Shown: piece after piece, positions 17,460-26,891 of the stretch
Layout: each line of letters begins with the position of its first letter
Numbering within the stretch: the first letter of the stretch is position 1
Assembly (NCBI GenBank): GCA_964219345.1
Contig: CAXPPN010000049.1
Location: 57,007-121,006, forward strand
From: UBA3537 sp964219345
GTDB taxonomy: Bacteria; Bacteroidota; Bacteroidia; Flavobacteriales; Flavobacteriaceae
Length of the DNA: 64,000 nt
Direction: 5' to 3'
Translations under genes and position numbers: made by a program
The notes under the pieces: model-generated
Told to the model about the DNA's origin: nothing
Databases searched by the model: none
Seen by the model: only the letters and a program-made list of their open reading frames with translations

Positions 17460-18941
17460 ATGGCAAATTACTTTAATACACTTTCATTAAGTCAAAAACT
17501 AGATCAACTTTCGAAATGTAGATTTATGCAAACCTCTGAATTTAAAGAAGGTGTAGAAGCGTTAAAAAACAAAAAAATAGTTATTGTTGGATGTGGAGCA
17601 CAAGGACTTAATCAGGGGCTAAACATGAGAGACTCTGGACTTGATATTTCTTATACTTTAAGAACACAAGCCATAAAAGAACAAAGACAATCTTTCAAGA
17701 ACGCTTCTGAAAATAAATTTAATGTTGGTACTTATCAGGATCTAATTCCCACTGCAGATGTGGTACTAAACCTTACACCAGATAAACAACATTCCAATGT
17801 TGTTGATACTGTAATGCCATTAATGAAACAAGGGGCTACTCTTTCATACTCACATGGATTTAATATTGTAGAAGAAGGAAAGCAGATTCGAAAGGATTTG
17901 ACGGTAATTATGGTAGCGCCAAAATGTCCAGGAAGTGAAGTTCGCGAAGAATATAAAAGAGGGTTTGGGGTACCAACACTTATTGCAGTTCATCCCGAAA
18001 ATGATCCAGAAGGAAAAGGTTGGGCACAGGCCAAAGCTTATGCAGTAGCCACTGGAGGTCATAAAGCTGGTGTTTTGGAATCATCCTTTGTTGCAGAAGT
18101 CAAAAGTGATTTGATGGGAGAGCAAACTATTCTTTGTGGCGTACTTCAAACAGCCTCAATTTTGTCTTTTGATAAGATGGTAGAGGAGGGGATAGAACCT
18201 TCTTACGCTTCTAAATTGATTCAATACGGATGGGAAACTATCACTGAAGCGCTAAAACACGGTGGAATTACTAACATGATGGATCGCTTATCTAATCCAG
18301 CAAAAATTAAGGCTTTTGAGCTTTCGGAAGAACTTAAAACCATTATGAAACCTTTGTTTGAAAAACATATGGACGATATTATGTCTGGTCATTTTTCAAA
18401 AACAATGATGGAGGATTGGGCGAATGACGATATAAACTTATTAACATGGAGAGCTGCTACAGGTGAAACTGCTTTTGAAAAAACAGCAGCAACTTCTGAA
18501 GCTATTTCAGAGCAAGAATATTTTGATCATGGCGTCTTGATGGTTGCATTTGTAAGAGCAGGCGTAGAGCTCGCTTTTGAAACTATGGTGGCTTCAGGAA
18601 TAATAGAAGAATCAGCCTATTATGAATCTTTGCATGAATTACCGTTAATTGCAAATACAGTTGCAAGAAAGAAATTATTTGAAATGAATCGCATCATTTC
18701 TGATACTGCTGAATATGGATGTTATTTATTCGATCATGCGTGTAAGCCACTTTTGGTTGATTTTATGAAAACCATTGAAACAGACGTAATTGGGACCGCT
18801 TATTCTTCTGAATCTACTACTGTAGATAATGCAGCCTTAATAGCTGTAAATCAATCAATTAGAAATCATTCTATTGAAGTAATAGGAAATACACTAAGAC
18901 AGGCTATGAAAGACATGAAAGTGATAAAAACAGAAGCGTAA
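17460..18941 (+). CDS. ilvC: Ketol-acid reductoisomerase, class II (long form)
   Basis: Isomerises and reduces acetolactate or acetohydroxybutyrate with NADPH and Mg2+. At 493 residues it is the long, class II (E. coli-like) enzyme rather than the roughly 330-residue class I form. The NADPH-binding motif VIVGCGAQGLNQGLNMRD starts near residue 41 and the duplicated C-terminal knotted domains are present. It is fourth in the ilv operon, 6 bp before ilvA. Confidence 0.96.
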   Translation: MANYFNTLSLSQKLDQLSKCRFMQTSEFKEGVEALKNKKIVIVGCGAQGLNQGLNMRDSGLDISYTLRTQAIKEQRQSFKNASENKFNVGTYQDLIPTADVVLNLTPDKQHSNVVDTVMPLMKQGATLSYSHGFNIVEEGKQIRKDLTVIMVAPKCPGSEVREEYKRGFGVPTLIAVHPENDPEGKGWAQAKAYAVATGGHKAGVLESSFVAEVKSDLMGEQTILCGVLQTASILSFDKMVEEGIEPSYASKLIQYGWETITEALKHGGITNMMDRLSNPAKIKAFELSEELKTIMKPLFEKHMDDIMSGHFSKTMMEDWANDDINLLTWRAATGETAFEKTAATSEAISEQEYFDHGVLMVAFVRAGVELAFETMVASGIIEESAYYESLHELPLIANTVARKKLFEMNRIISDTAEYGCYLFDHACKPLLVDFMKTIETDVIGTAYSSESTTVDNAALIAVNQSIRNHSIEVIGNTLRQAMKDMKVIKTEA

Positions 18942-18947
18942 AACGCA

Positions 18948-20213
18948 ATGAAAGATCTGAAAAACACATATTTTCCAACGGTAAAAGCAATTAAATCTGC
19001 AGCTGAAAAGTTACAAGGTATTGCTTCGATATCACCATTGGAGGAGCACCAACGCTTTTCTGATAAATACCATTGTAAAATGTTATTTAAACGTGAAGAT
19101 TTACAGCAGGTTCGTTCATATAAAATTAGAGGGGCTTACAATAAAATTTCTTCTTTAACAAAAGAAGAAACCAAAAATGGAATTGTTTGTGCTAGTGCAG
19201 GAAACCATGCTCAAGGTGTTGCTTTATCATGTCAAATTTTAAAAATCAAAGGAAAAATATTTATGCCTGCACCAACACCAAATCAAAAGGTTGAACAGGT
19301 TAAAATGTTTGGTAAAGAGTTTGTAGAAGTTGTCTTAGTTGGAGATAACTTTGATGATTCTTACCACAAAGCCATTGAAGAATGTGAGCAATACAATAAA
19401 CCATTGGTTCATCCATTTAATGATCAAAGAGTCATTGAAGGCCAAGGGACTGTCGGTTTAGAAATTATTCAACAATCTGAAACACCAATCGATTATATTT
19501 TTATTCCTGTTGGTGGCGGCGGATTAGCCTCTGGTTTATCATCAGTAGTTAAGGCATTGTCTCCGGAGACAAAAATCATAGGTATAGAGCCCGCAGGTGC
19601 GCCATCGATGTCGAAATCTATTGAAAAAGGAGAACTAGTTCAATTAGATGAAATTGAAAAATTTGTTGATGGAGCATCTGTACAACGTGTAGGAGATTTA
19701 ACTTTTGAAATATGTCAAAAGAACTTAGATGTAATGACAACTGTTCATGAGGGTAAAATTTGTCAAACCATTTTAGAAATGTACAATAAGGACGCTATTG
19801 TTGCAGAACCAGCAGGTGTAATGAGCATAGCGGCCTTAGATGAGTTTAAAGAAGAAATTAAAGGAAAAACCGTAGTCTGCTTGGTAAGTGGTAGTAACAA
19901 TGACATCACACGTACAGCCGAAATTAAAGAACGTGCATTATTGTATGCAAACTTAAAGCATTATTTCATAATCAAATTTCCGCAGCGTCCAGGCGCATTG
20001 CGTGAATTTGTAGTAGATATGCTTGGACCACATGATGATATTACACATTTTGAGTATACTAAAAAGGTAAATCGAGAGAATGATGTTGCTGTTGTTGGAA
20101 TACAGTTAAAAACCCAAGAAGATTTACAGCCACTTATTACAAAACTAAAAGCACACAATTTTTTTGGTGATTATTTAAATGATAAGCCAGAATTATTTCA
20201 GTTTTTGGTTTAA
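18948..20213 (+). CDS. ilvA: Threonine dehydratase, biosynthetic
   Basis: Deaminates threonine to 2-oxobutanoate with PLP, the entry step to isoleucine. The 421-residue chain has the PLP lysine Lys59 in RSYKIRGAYN, the asparagine-loop motif SAGNHAQG and the glycine-rich phosphate loop PVGGGGLASG. The last 85 residues form one ACT-like regulatory domain (HYFIIKFPQRPGALREFV), consistent with isoleucine feedback. It links the thr operon product at 42-46 kb to this operon. It is the last ilv gene; no terminator hairpin is visible in the 153 bp that follow. Confidence 0.95.
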   Translation: MKDLKNTYFPTVKAIKSAAEKLQGIASISPLEEHQRFSDKYHCKMLFKREDLQQVRSYKIRGAYNKISSLTKEETKNGIVCASAGNHAQGVALSCQILKIKGKIFMPAPTPNQKVEQVKMFGKEFVEVVLVGDNFDDSYHKAIEECEQYNKPLVHPFNDQRVIEGQGTVGLEIIQQSETPIDYIFIPVGGGGLASGLSSVVKALSPETKIIGIEPAGAPSMSKSIEKGELVQLDEIEKFVDGASVQRVGDLTFEICQKNLDVMTTVHEGKICQTILEMYNKDAIVAEPAGVMSIAALDEFKEEIKGKTVVCLVSGSNNDITRTAEIKERALLYANLKHYFIIKFPQRPGALREFVVDMLGPHDDITHFEYTKKVNRENDVAVVGIQLKTQEDLQPLITKLKAHNFFGDYLNDKPELFQFLV

Positions 20214-20333
20214 GAATATACAGATAATATATTTCACTAATTTATTGATTATCAATTATTTATTCGTAAATCATATGTTTTATAATTTATATTATGTAAA
20301 ATTGATTATTTTCAATTAAAGTATTTTAATTCG

Positions 20334-20341
20334 TATTTTTG
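20334..20341 (+). promoter_or_regulatory. -7 promoter box TATTTTTG (DUF3817-mscS unit)
   Basis: An exact TAnnTTTG match, 25 bp upstream of the DUF3817 gene. Confidence 0.55.
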
Positions 20342-20366
20342 TACCCTACTAATTAATGTCTCTCAT

Positions 20367-20657
20367 ATGTCTTTACTTAAAATATTTAGAATTATAGCTT
20401 TCCTTGAAGGATTATCCTATGTGCTTCTTCTTTTTATTGCCGTTCCTATAAAATATTTAAATAACGATCCTTCATACGTAAAAATGCTGGGGATGCCACA
20501 TGGATTATTATTTATGGGGTATATTGCTTTAGCAATTGTATTGAGAACTGATAATCAATGGATTAAAAATAATTTTTTTATGGTTTTAATGGCTTCTGTC
20601 ATTCCTTTTGGTACTTTTGTAGTTGAAAAGAAATTGAATAAAACAATTCAAAAGTAA
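20367..20657 (+). CDS. DUF3817 small membrane protein
   Basis: A 96-residue protein with three hydrophobic segments. It fits the DUF3817 pattern: start LLKIFRIIAFLEGLSYVLLL, then VKMLGMPHGLLFMGYI, and a basic C-terminal tail. The molecular role of the family is not established. The gene starts a likely unit with the mechanosensitive channel gene 18 bp downstream. Confidence 0.85.
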   Translation: MSLLKIFRIIAFLEGLSYVLLLFIAVPIKYLNNDPSYVKMLGMPHGLLFMGYIALAIVLRTDNQWIKNNFFMVLMASVIPFGTFVVEKKLNKTIQK

Positions 20658-20675
20658 AATTGTTTAAAACATATT

Positions 20676-21902
20676 ATGGAATTTTTTCTTGAATCATTAA
20701 AACGCTTTTTAACAAAAGCTGGAGCAAACTCTTCATTGGCAGATTGGCTTAGTATTATTTTACTCGTAGCAGGCGCTTTATTTGTAATTTTTATTATAGA
20801 TTATCTTATCCGTTTAATTATTAGGGTTGTATTTTCAAAAATTGCGCAACGCTCCAAAACACAATTTGATGATATTATGATTATTCATAAAGTACCTCGT
20901 AATATTGCTCATATTCTTCCTTTGTTTATTGCTTATGAAATTATTCCAAATATATTTTTTGAGCATCCTGAATGGCAAAACATCATTAAAAAAATAATTT
21001 TAGTTCTTGGAATAGTTTTTTCTGTATGGGGATTACGCAGCATTTTTGGCTCCATAAAAACCTATTTTAAATCTGTTGAACGACTAAAAGACAAACCTAT
21101 TGACAGCTATATTCAAGTCATCATGATATTTGTTTGGCTTACAGGTGTTTTTGCAACATTTGCTATCATTACTGGAATATCGTTCTGGGAATTTATGGCC
21201 GGACTTGGTACTGTTTCTGCCGTAATAATTTTAGTTTTCAAGGATACTATTCTTGGGTTTGTGGCTAGTATTCAAGTTTCTGTTAATGATATGGTTCGTA
21301 TTGGTGATTGGATTACATTTCAAAAATTTGGTGCTGATGGTGATGTTATAGAAATAAACCTTGCAACCGTAAAAGTTCGAAATTTTGACCATACTATCAC
21401 CACTATTCCAACATATGCCCTTATTTCAGATTCATTTAAAAACTGGCGGGGAATGACAGAATCTAACGGTAGACGTATCAAAAGATCACTTAATATCCGA
21501 ATGGCAAGTATTCGTCATTTAAATTCAGAAGATTTAAAAAATCTTTCAAAAATTGAATTAATTAAAGACTACATCTCTGTTAAATCCAAAGATATTGCTT
21601 CTTATAACACTGAAAATGAGGTTGATAAAACATTACTCATTAATGGTCGAAATCTCACAAATATTGGTGTTTTTAGAAAATATATTGAATCTTACGTAGA
21701 AAAACATTCAGCAATCAATAAAGATTTGATGATTATGGCACGCCAACTTCAACCCAATGAAAATGGGTTACCCTTAGAGATTTATGCCTTTAGCAATGAT
21801 AAACGTTGGCAAAATTACGAATACATTATTGCCGATATATTTGATCATATCATTGCTTCATCCTCTACTTTCGACTTAGAAATTTATGAACGTAAATCTT
21901 AG
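20676..21902 (+). CDS. Mechanosensitive ion channel, MscS family
   Basis: A 408-residue inner-membrane protein with four to five N-terminal hydrophobic segments, then the MscS pore helix and beta domain: AGLGTVSAVIILVFKDTILGFVASIQVS (about 170-197) followed by MVRIGDWITF and the soluble C-terminal domain. It should open under membrane tension to release solutes. It carries a family-typical insertion after TTIPTYALISDSFKNWRGM. Its last 17 bp overlap the next gene. Confidence 0.92.
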   Translation: MEFFLESLKRFLTKAGANSSLADWLSIILLVAGALFVIFIIDYLIRLIIRVVFSKIAQRSKTQFDDIMIIHKVPRNIAHILPLFIAYEIIPNIFFEHPEWQNIIKKIILVLGIVFSVWGLRSIFGSIKTYFKSVERLKDKPIDSYIQVIMIFVWLTGVFATFAIITGISFWEFMAGLGTVSAVIILVFKDTILGFVASIQVSVNDMVRIGDWITFQKFGADGDVIEINLATVKVRNFDHTITTIPTYALISDSFKNWRGMTESNGRRIKRSLNIRMASIRHLNSEDLKNLSKIELIKDYISVKSKDIASYNTENEVDKTLLINGRNLTNIGVFRKYIESYVEKHSAINKDLMIMARQLQPNENGLPLEIYAFSNDKRWQNYEYIIADIFDHIIASSSTFDLEIYERKS

Positions 21903-22275
21903 AGATAAGCACCTCATAAATCAACGCCCAGAAATTTCTTCTGCTAAAATTTTTGAAGCGTCATCAAGCTTTGAAACATTTCAGAATCAGGTTTTACGGC
22001 CTATTTTAAAATTTCAAAATGACTTATTAATTGAAGTTTTCTTATCTAGAATTAAGACAAAAAATCGAGACCTAAGTGCCTTAAGTTTTCTTGAAAAACA
22101 AGAGATTATAATAACTCAATTTAAAACGAATACAACTCTAAAACAGATGCTTTTAGGCTGTGTGATTGGGTTATTGACTACAGAAGAATTCAATTATTAT
22201 AATTTCAATACATCAAACATAAACAAACGTATCTTTTCTATGTTAAAAGAACGTTTGTTAGATCAATGGAAGTAA
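21886..22275 (+). CDS. Conserved hypothetical protein, mscS-coupled
   Basis: A 129-residue, probably cytosolic and mostly helical protein without signal peptide or membrane segment. I recognise no motif. The start overlaps the end of mscS by 17 bp in another frame, so it is probably translationally coupled. Its stop lies 3 bp from the convergent truA gene. The function is unknown; the compact overlap is the main evidence that it is real. Confidence 0.6.
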   Translation: MNVNLRDKHLINQRPEISSAKIFEASSSFETFQNQVLRPILKFQNDLLIEVFLSRIKTKNRDLSALSFLEKQEIIITQFKTNTTLKQMLLGCVIGLLTTEEFNYYNFNTSNINKRIFSMLKERLLDQWK

Positions 22276-22278
22276 GCT

Positions 22279-23061
22279 TTAAAAATCTATTTTATGTAAT
22301 ATCAAACCAGAAGCTGGAGCTATGTAGTCGATGGAAATTGTAGAATTATTTTTCAAACTTTTTTCAATAAAATCTAAATTTACTTCTCCTCTACCCAGTT
22401 TGATTAGTGCACCCATCATCAAACGTATTTGATGGCGTCCAAATCCTTTTCCTATTACACGTAGTAAATAGCTCTTTTTTGGAAAAAAATTGGCTGTATA
22501 CAAGGTGTTTTCAATCAATTCACAAGTTTTTAATTCACGTTGATACAATCCATTGTCAGTTGCTTTATAACAATAGGACTTAAAATTATGAAGTCCTTGA
22601 AAAAGCTGAGCTCCTTTTTTCATCAATTCTACATCCAGTGGTTCTAAAATGGTTGTCATAATGGGTGCACAAAAAGGGTGACACTTCTCCCTATGCGCAA
22701 AAACATAATGATACTCTTTGTATTTAGAATCTTGAATGATATTAAAATCCGAAGACACTTCATCAATAGATAATGCACGAATATCTTGAGGTAAATTAGT
22801 ATTAAATTCCTCTAGAAATATGCTTAAATCTTTTATGGGTTCATCCTTTAAAAACAGTTCAAATGCAGCTTCCTGAGCAGAAACTTTAGCATCAGTTCTA
22901 CTTGCAGCTAATGTTTTAAATGATTGATTTTTAAGAATATAACGCAGAGTTTTATCAATCATCAAATGCAGTGTTTTGGTATTTGGTTGTTTTTGCCAAC
23001 CATGAAAACGGTAGCCTAAAAATTGAAATTTAACCAAATAATAAAAACGTTTTTGAAACAT
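22279..23061 (-). CDS. truA: tRNA pseudouridine synthase A-type
   Basis: A 260-residue pseudouridine synthase that should modify uridines 38-40 of tRNA anticodon stems. The catalytic aspartate is Asp57 in SRTDAKVSAQ, the TruA form of motif II. The C-terminal FGRHQIRLMMGALIKLG motif is intact. It is the last gene of the minus-strand his transcript, 36 bp after hisIE, with no terminator or promoter box between. Confidence 0.9.
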   Translation of the reverse strand: MFQKRFYYLVKFQFLGYRFHGWQKQPNTKTLHLMIDKTLRYILKNQSFKTLAASRTDAKVSAQEAAFELFLKDEPIKDLSIFLEEFNTNLPQDIRALSIDEVSSDFNIIQDSKYKEYHYVFAHREKCHPFCAPIMTTILEPLDVELMKKGAQLFQGLHNFKSYCYKATDNGLYQRELKTCELIENTLYTANFFPKKSYLLRVIGKGFGRHQIRLMMGALIKLGRGEVNLDFIEKSLKNNSTISIDYIAPASGLILHKIDF

Positions 23062-23097
23062 CTGCTTAAGTTGGGAGTTTCTGTATACAAATAAAAA

Positions 23098-23685
23098 TTA
23101 ATGTCTTGATTTTAATACATTTACAATGTCTGAAAGACAATAGCCCTTAGCCTGTAGTAAAATTAAATGATGAAATAACAAATCTGCGCTTTCTTCCAAA
23201 AATAATTCATCATTTTGATCTTTGGCTTCTATAACCGTTTCTACGGCCTCTTCACCTACCTTTTGAGCGATTTTATTGATGCCTTTTTCAAATAGACTTG
23301 AGACATAAGACGCGTCGTTCGGAGTGTGTTTTCGATTTGAAATAACTTGTTCTAAATCAGATAAAAATCCAAAATCCTGCGTATTTTTTTCCTCCCAACA
23401 AGTATCTGTTCCTTTGTGGCATGTTGGACCTTCTGGACTTGCTTTTATCAAAAGGGTGTCTCCATCGCAATCAATCTTTAAAGATTTGAGATTCAGAAAA
23501 TTACCACTCTCCTCCCCTTTTGTCCAAATACGGTTTTTACTTCTACTAAAAAACGTAACACGCTTACTTTTTTGCGTTATTTCTAGCGCTTCTTTGTTCA
23601 TATATCCAAGCATCAAAACAGTTTTTGTTTGCGCATCTTGAACAATAGCTGGCACAAGGCCATTTTTATTATAATTTACAATCAT
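23098..23685 (-). CDS. hisI: Bifunctional phosphoribosyl-AMP cyclohydrolase / phosphoribosyl-ATP pyrophosphatase
   Basis: A 195-residue HisIE fusion for steps two and three of histidine synthesis. Residues 1-105 are the cyclohydrolase with zinc cysteines Cys73 (DCDGD), Cys89 (GPTCHKG) and Cys96 (DTCW). Residues about 108-195 are the HisE pyrophosphohydrolase (KIAQKVGEEAVETVIEAK, then ESADLLFHHLILL). It shares its first base with the end of hisF. Confidence 0.96.
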   Translation of the reverse strand: MIVNYNKNGLVPAIVQDAQTKTVLMLGYMNKEALEITQKSKRVTFFSRSKNRIWTKGEESGNFLNLKSLKIDCDGDTLLIKASPEGPTCHKGTDTCWEEKNTQDFGFLSDLEQVISNRKHTPNDASYVSSLFEKGINKIAQKVGEEAVETVIEAKDQNDELFLEESADLLFHHLILLQAKGYCLSDIVNVLKSRH

Positions 23686-24440
23686 TATAGTCTAATATTT
23701 ATATGATTCTGTTGTAATTCTTTTTTTAGTTTTGGAATTGAAATCTCTCCAAAATGAAACACACTTGCAGCTAGGGCAGCATCCGCTTTACCCTCATTAA
23801 ATACACTTTTAAAATGTTGAACAGCTCCTGCTCCACCAGAAGCAATGATAGGAATATTTACGGTTTCTGATAATTGGGCTAATGCGTCGTTTGCAAAACC
23901 TGTTTTAACACCATCGTGATTCATTGATGTAAATAAAATTTCTCCCGCCCCCAATGATTCAACTTCTTTGCTCCATTCAAACAAATCCAAGTCTGTAGGT
24001 ATTGTTCCTCCCGCCAAATGTACTTTCCAATTATCGTCTATCCTTTTTGCATCAATTGCAACTACTACGCATTGATTGCCAAAATTTTGTGATAATTCAT
24101 GTATAAGTTCTGGGCGTTTTACTGCTGCAGAATTTACAGCTACTTTATCGGCTCCAGATTTGAGCAATAGAGAGGCATCTTCAACGCTTGTTACACCACC
24201 TCCAACGGTGAAAGGAATATCAAGTTTTTGTGCTACTTTTCTTACCATATCACGTGTAGTTCCTCTTGATTCTAATGTCGCCGAAATATCTAAGAACACC
24301 AACTCATCTGCGCCTTGAATAGCGTATTGTTGTGCCAATACTACAGGATCTCCTGCATCACGAAGATTTACAAAATTTACACCTTTTACTGTTCTTCCAT
24401 TCTTTATATCTAGACATGGAATTATTCTTTTTGTCAACAT
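23685..24440 (-). CDS. hisF: Imidazole glycerol phosphate synthase, cyclase subunit
   Basis: A 251-residue TIM barrel that, with ammonia from HisH, forms imidazole glycerol phosphate and AICAR. The catalytic Asp11 is in IIPCLDIKNG and the second catalytic aspartate is in VVAIDAKR; phosphate loops TVGGGVTS and IIASGGAGA are present. It lies 1 bp after hisA in the operon. Confidence 0.97.
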   Translation of the reverse strand: MLTKRIIPCLDIKNGRTVKGVNFVNLRDAGDPVVLAQQYAIQGADELVFLDISATLESRGTTRDMVRKVAQKLDIPFTVGGGVTSVEDASLLLKSGADKVAVNSAAVKRPELIHELSQNFGNQCVVVAIDAKRIDDNWKVHLAGGTIPTDLDLFEWSKEVESLGAGEILFTSMNHDGVKTGFANDALAQLSETVNIPIIASGGAGAVQHFKSVFNEGKADAALAASVFHFGEISIPKLKKELQQNHINIRL

Positions 24441-24441
24441 A

Positions 24442-25170
24442 CTAATTGGTATTAATTTGAAATTGCTCTAATGCTTTTAAGGTAATTTTTCCTTCATATA
24501 TTGCTTTGCCAATAATAACACCCTCGCAGCCTATTGCCTTTAGTTTTGGGAGTTCTTCAAAGTTAGACACTCCTCCTGAAGCAATCAAATGGAGATTTGG
24601 ATTTTGATTCAAAATAGAGTTATATAATTCAAAAGCAGGGCCTTGCAACATACCATCTTTTGAAATATCAGTACAAATGACATTTTTGATTCCTTTTTTT
24701 GTATAATCATTAATAAATGATAAAATTTCCAGTGAACTTTTTTCTTGCCACCCTTGAATAGCGATTTTTCCATGAATACAATCTGCGCCAAGGATTATTT
24801 TTTCGGACCCGTAATGGTTTATCCAAGATTCAAACAAATTTGGATTTTTGACCGCTATGCTTCCGCCTGTAATCTTTTGAGCGCCAGATTCAAAAGCAAT
24901 TCTTAAATCATCATCCGATTTAAGACCACCACCAAAATCTATTTTTAAATTTGTTTGAGTTGCTAATGTTTCTAATATCTTATAATTTACAATATGTTTT
25001 GCTTTTGCACCATCAAGGTCTACCAAATGTAAATATTCAATCCCCGAGTCTTGAAACATTTTTGCGACTTCTAATGGATTTTCGTTATATACTTTTTTAG
25101 TGGAATAATCTCCTTTAGTAAGTCTAACACACTGCCCATCAATGATATCTATAGCTGGTATAAGTCTCAT
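24442..25170 (-). CDS. hisA: ProFAR isomerase
   Basis: A 242-residue TIM barrel that isomerises ProFAR to PRFAR. It has the catalytic Asp8 (IPAIDIIDGQCVRLTKGDYS) and the second aspartate in CTDISKDGMLQG, with two phosphate motifs including LIASGGVSN. The sequence is homologous to HisF but lacks its IIPCLDIKNG start. It lies 4 bp after hisH. Confidence 0.97.
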   Translation of the reverse strand: MRLIPAIDIIDGQCVRLTKGDYSTKKVYNENPLEVAKMFQDSGIEYLHLVDLDGAKAKHIVNYKILETLATQTNLKIDFGGGLKSDDDLRIAFESGAQKITGGSIAVKNPNLFESWINHYGSEKIILGADCIHGKIAIQGWQEKSSLEILSFINDYTKKGIKNVICTDISKDGMLQGPAFELYNSILNQNPNLHLIASGGVSNFEELPKLKAIGCEGVIIGKAIYEGKITLKALEQFQINTN

Positions 25171-25174
25171 ACAA

Positions 25175-25756
25175 TTACAATTTTAAAAAGTTTTCTAATA
25201 CCATAGCACCATCTCGACTGCTCTTCTCTGGGTGGAATTGTACGCCGTAGAAGTTGTCTTTTTGCAATGCCGATGAAAAATCTATATCATAATTTGAAGT
25301 TGCAATCGTAAAATCACACTTTGGCGCATAATAACTATGTACTGCATACATATAGGTAGGCGTTTCCAATCCTATAAACAGTTCTGATTTTAAGTTTTCA
25401 ATCAAGTTCCAGCCCATATGTGGAACTTTTACATTAGTTTCAAACCGTTTGACATCAACATCAAATATACCCAATCCTGTTGTGCTCCCCTCTTCAGTTG
25501 TTTTGCAAAGCAATTGCATTCCCAAACAAATTCCCAAAACATCTTGTTTTAGCTCCGGAATTATAGTGTTTAAACCTGTTGCTTTTAATTGATTCATGGC
25601 TTGACTTGCCTGTCCAACTCCAGGAAAAATTATTTTATCTGAAGATAAGATTTCTTCTTTATTATTAGAAAGTACAGCATTAACCCCAAGTCGTTCCAAA
25701 GCAAATTGAACACTTTGAATATTGCCAGCTCCATAATCTAAAAGTGTAACTTTCAT
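25175..25756 (-). CDS. hisH: Imidazole glycerol phosphate synthase, glutaminase subunit
   Basis: A 193-residue class I glutamine amidotransferase supplying ammonia to HisF. The triad is Cys77 in GICLGMQLL, His175 and Glu177 in QFHPEKS. The start shares one base with the end of hisB. Confidence 0.97.
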   Translation of the reverse strand: MKVTLLDYGAGNIQSVQFALERLGVNAVLSNNKEEILSSDKIIFPGVGQASQAMNQLKATGLNTIIPELKQDVLGICLGMQLLCKTTEEGSTTGLGIFDVDVKRFETNVKVPHMGWNLIENLKSELFIGLETPTYMYAVHSYYAPKCDFTIATSNYDIDFSSALQKDNFYGVQFHPEKSSRDGAMVLENFLKL

Positions 25757-26889
25757 TATAGCATTCCTTTTGTTGATGGAAGAATCATTTTATTTGGGTC
25801 TCTATTAACCGCTATTTTTATAGATTTTGCAAAGGCTTTAAAAATAGCTTCAATTTTATGGTGTTCGTTTGTTCCTTCTGCTTTAATATTTAGGTTACAT
25901 TTTGCACCATCAGTAAAAGATTTGAAAAAATGCATAAACATTTCTGTTGGAATTTTCCCAATATATTCACGCTTAAAATCTGCATCCCAAACCAACCAAT
26001 TTCTACCACCAAAATCAATAGCTACTTGAGCTAAACAATCGTCCATTGGTAAGCAAAATCCGTAACGTTCAATACCTAATTTATTCCCTAACGTTTGATT
26101 AAAAAGTTCTCCTAGAGCAATAGCGGTATCTTCAATAGTGTGATGCTCATCAACTTCTAAGTCACCATTGACTTTTATATCTAAATCCATCTGACCATGA
26201 CGTGCAATTTGATCTAGCATATGATCAAAAAATGCAATTCCGGTATCTATTTTACTTTTTCCAGTACCGTCTAAATTTAGAGAAATTTGAATATCAGTTT
26301 CATTGGTTTTTCTACTTATTTTTCCGGTGCGAGATTCCAATTTTAAAAATTCATAGATCATACGCCATTGGTTTGTTTCTAAAGCTATAAACGATGAAAG
26401 CTCACTACTGGAAACACTCAATTCTGTTGTATCTAAATTTCTACCATCACTAATTAAAATTCCTTTTGAATTTAAATTTTTTGCCAATTCTATATCTGTT
26501 AATCGATCTCCTATAACAAAAGAGTTTGTCAAATCATAATTCTCGTTAAAGTATGAAGTAAGTAAGCCTGTTCGTGGTTTTCGTGTTGGCGCATTATCTT
26601 TTGCAAATGTGCGGTCTATATATTGATTTTTAAATACAACTCCTTCATTTTCAAAACATTGAACCATAAAATTATGCACTGGCCAAAATGTATTTTTTGG
26701 AAATGAAGCTGTCCCCAAACCATCTTGATTCGTAATCATTACCAATTCAAAGTCTAATTCATCAGCAATTTTTTTTAAATAATAAAACACATTAGGATAA
26801 AACTCTAGCTTTTCAAAAGCATCAATTTGATAATCTTCTGGTTCTTTGATTAAGGTGCCGTCTCTATCTATAAAAAGTACTTTTTTCAT
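25756..26889 (-). CDS. hisB: Bifunctional histidinol-phosphatase / imidazoleglycerol-phosphate dehydratase
   Basis: A 377-residue fusion. Residues 1 to about 165 are a HAD phosphatase (FIDRDGTLI with Asp8 and Asp10; zinc-type loop regions as in E. coli HisB). After a roughly 25-residue linker, residues from about 190 form the Mn-dependent IGP dehydratase with FFDHMLDQIARHG and DEHHTIEDTAIALGE. It carries out steps six and eight of the pathway. It lies 2 bp after hisC. Confidence 0.96.
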   Translation of the reverse strand: MKKVLFIDRDGTLIKEPEDYQIDAFEKLEFYPNVFYYLKKIADELDFELVMITNQDGLGTASFPKNTFWPVHNFMVQCFENEGVVFKNQYIDRTFAKDNAPTRKPRTGLLTSYFNENYDLTNSFVIGDRLTDIELAKNLNSKGILISDGRNLDTTELSVSSSELSSFIALETNQWRMIYEFLKLESRTGKISRKTNETDIQISLNLDGTGKSKIDTGIAFFDHMLDQIARHGQMDLDIKVNGDLEVDEHHTIEDTAIALGELFNQTLGNKLGIERYGFCLPMDDCLAQVAIDFGGRNWLVWDADFKREYIGKIPTEMFMHFFKSFTDGAKCNLNIKAEGTNEHHKIEAIFKAFAKSIKIAVNRDPNKMILPSTKGML

Positions 26890-26891
26890 AA

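Noticed and set aside
23324..23641. A 105-codon plus-strand open frame
   Set aside because: Fully antisense to hisIE, whose zinc cysteines and domains are intact.
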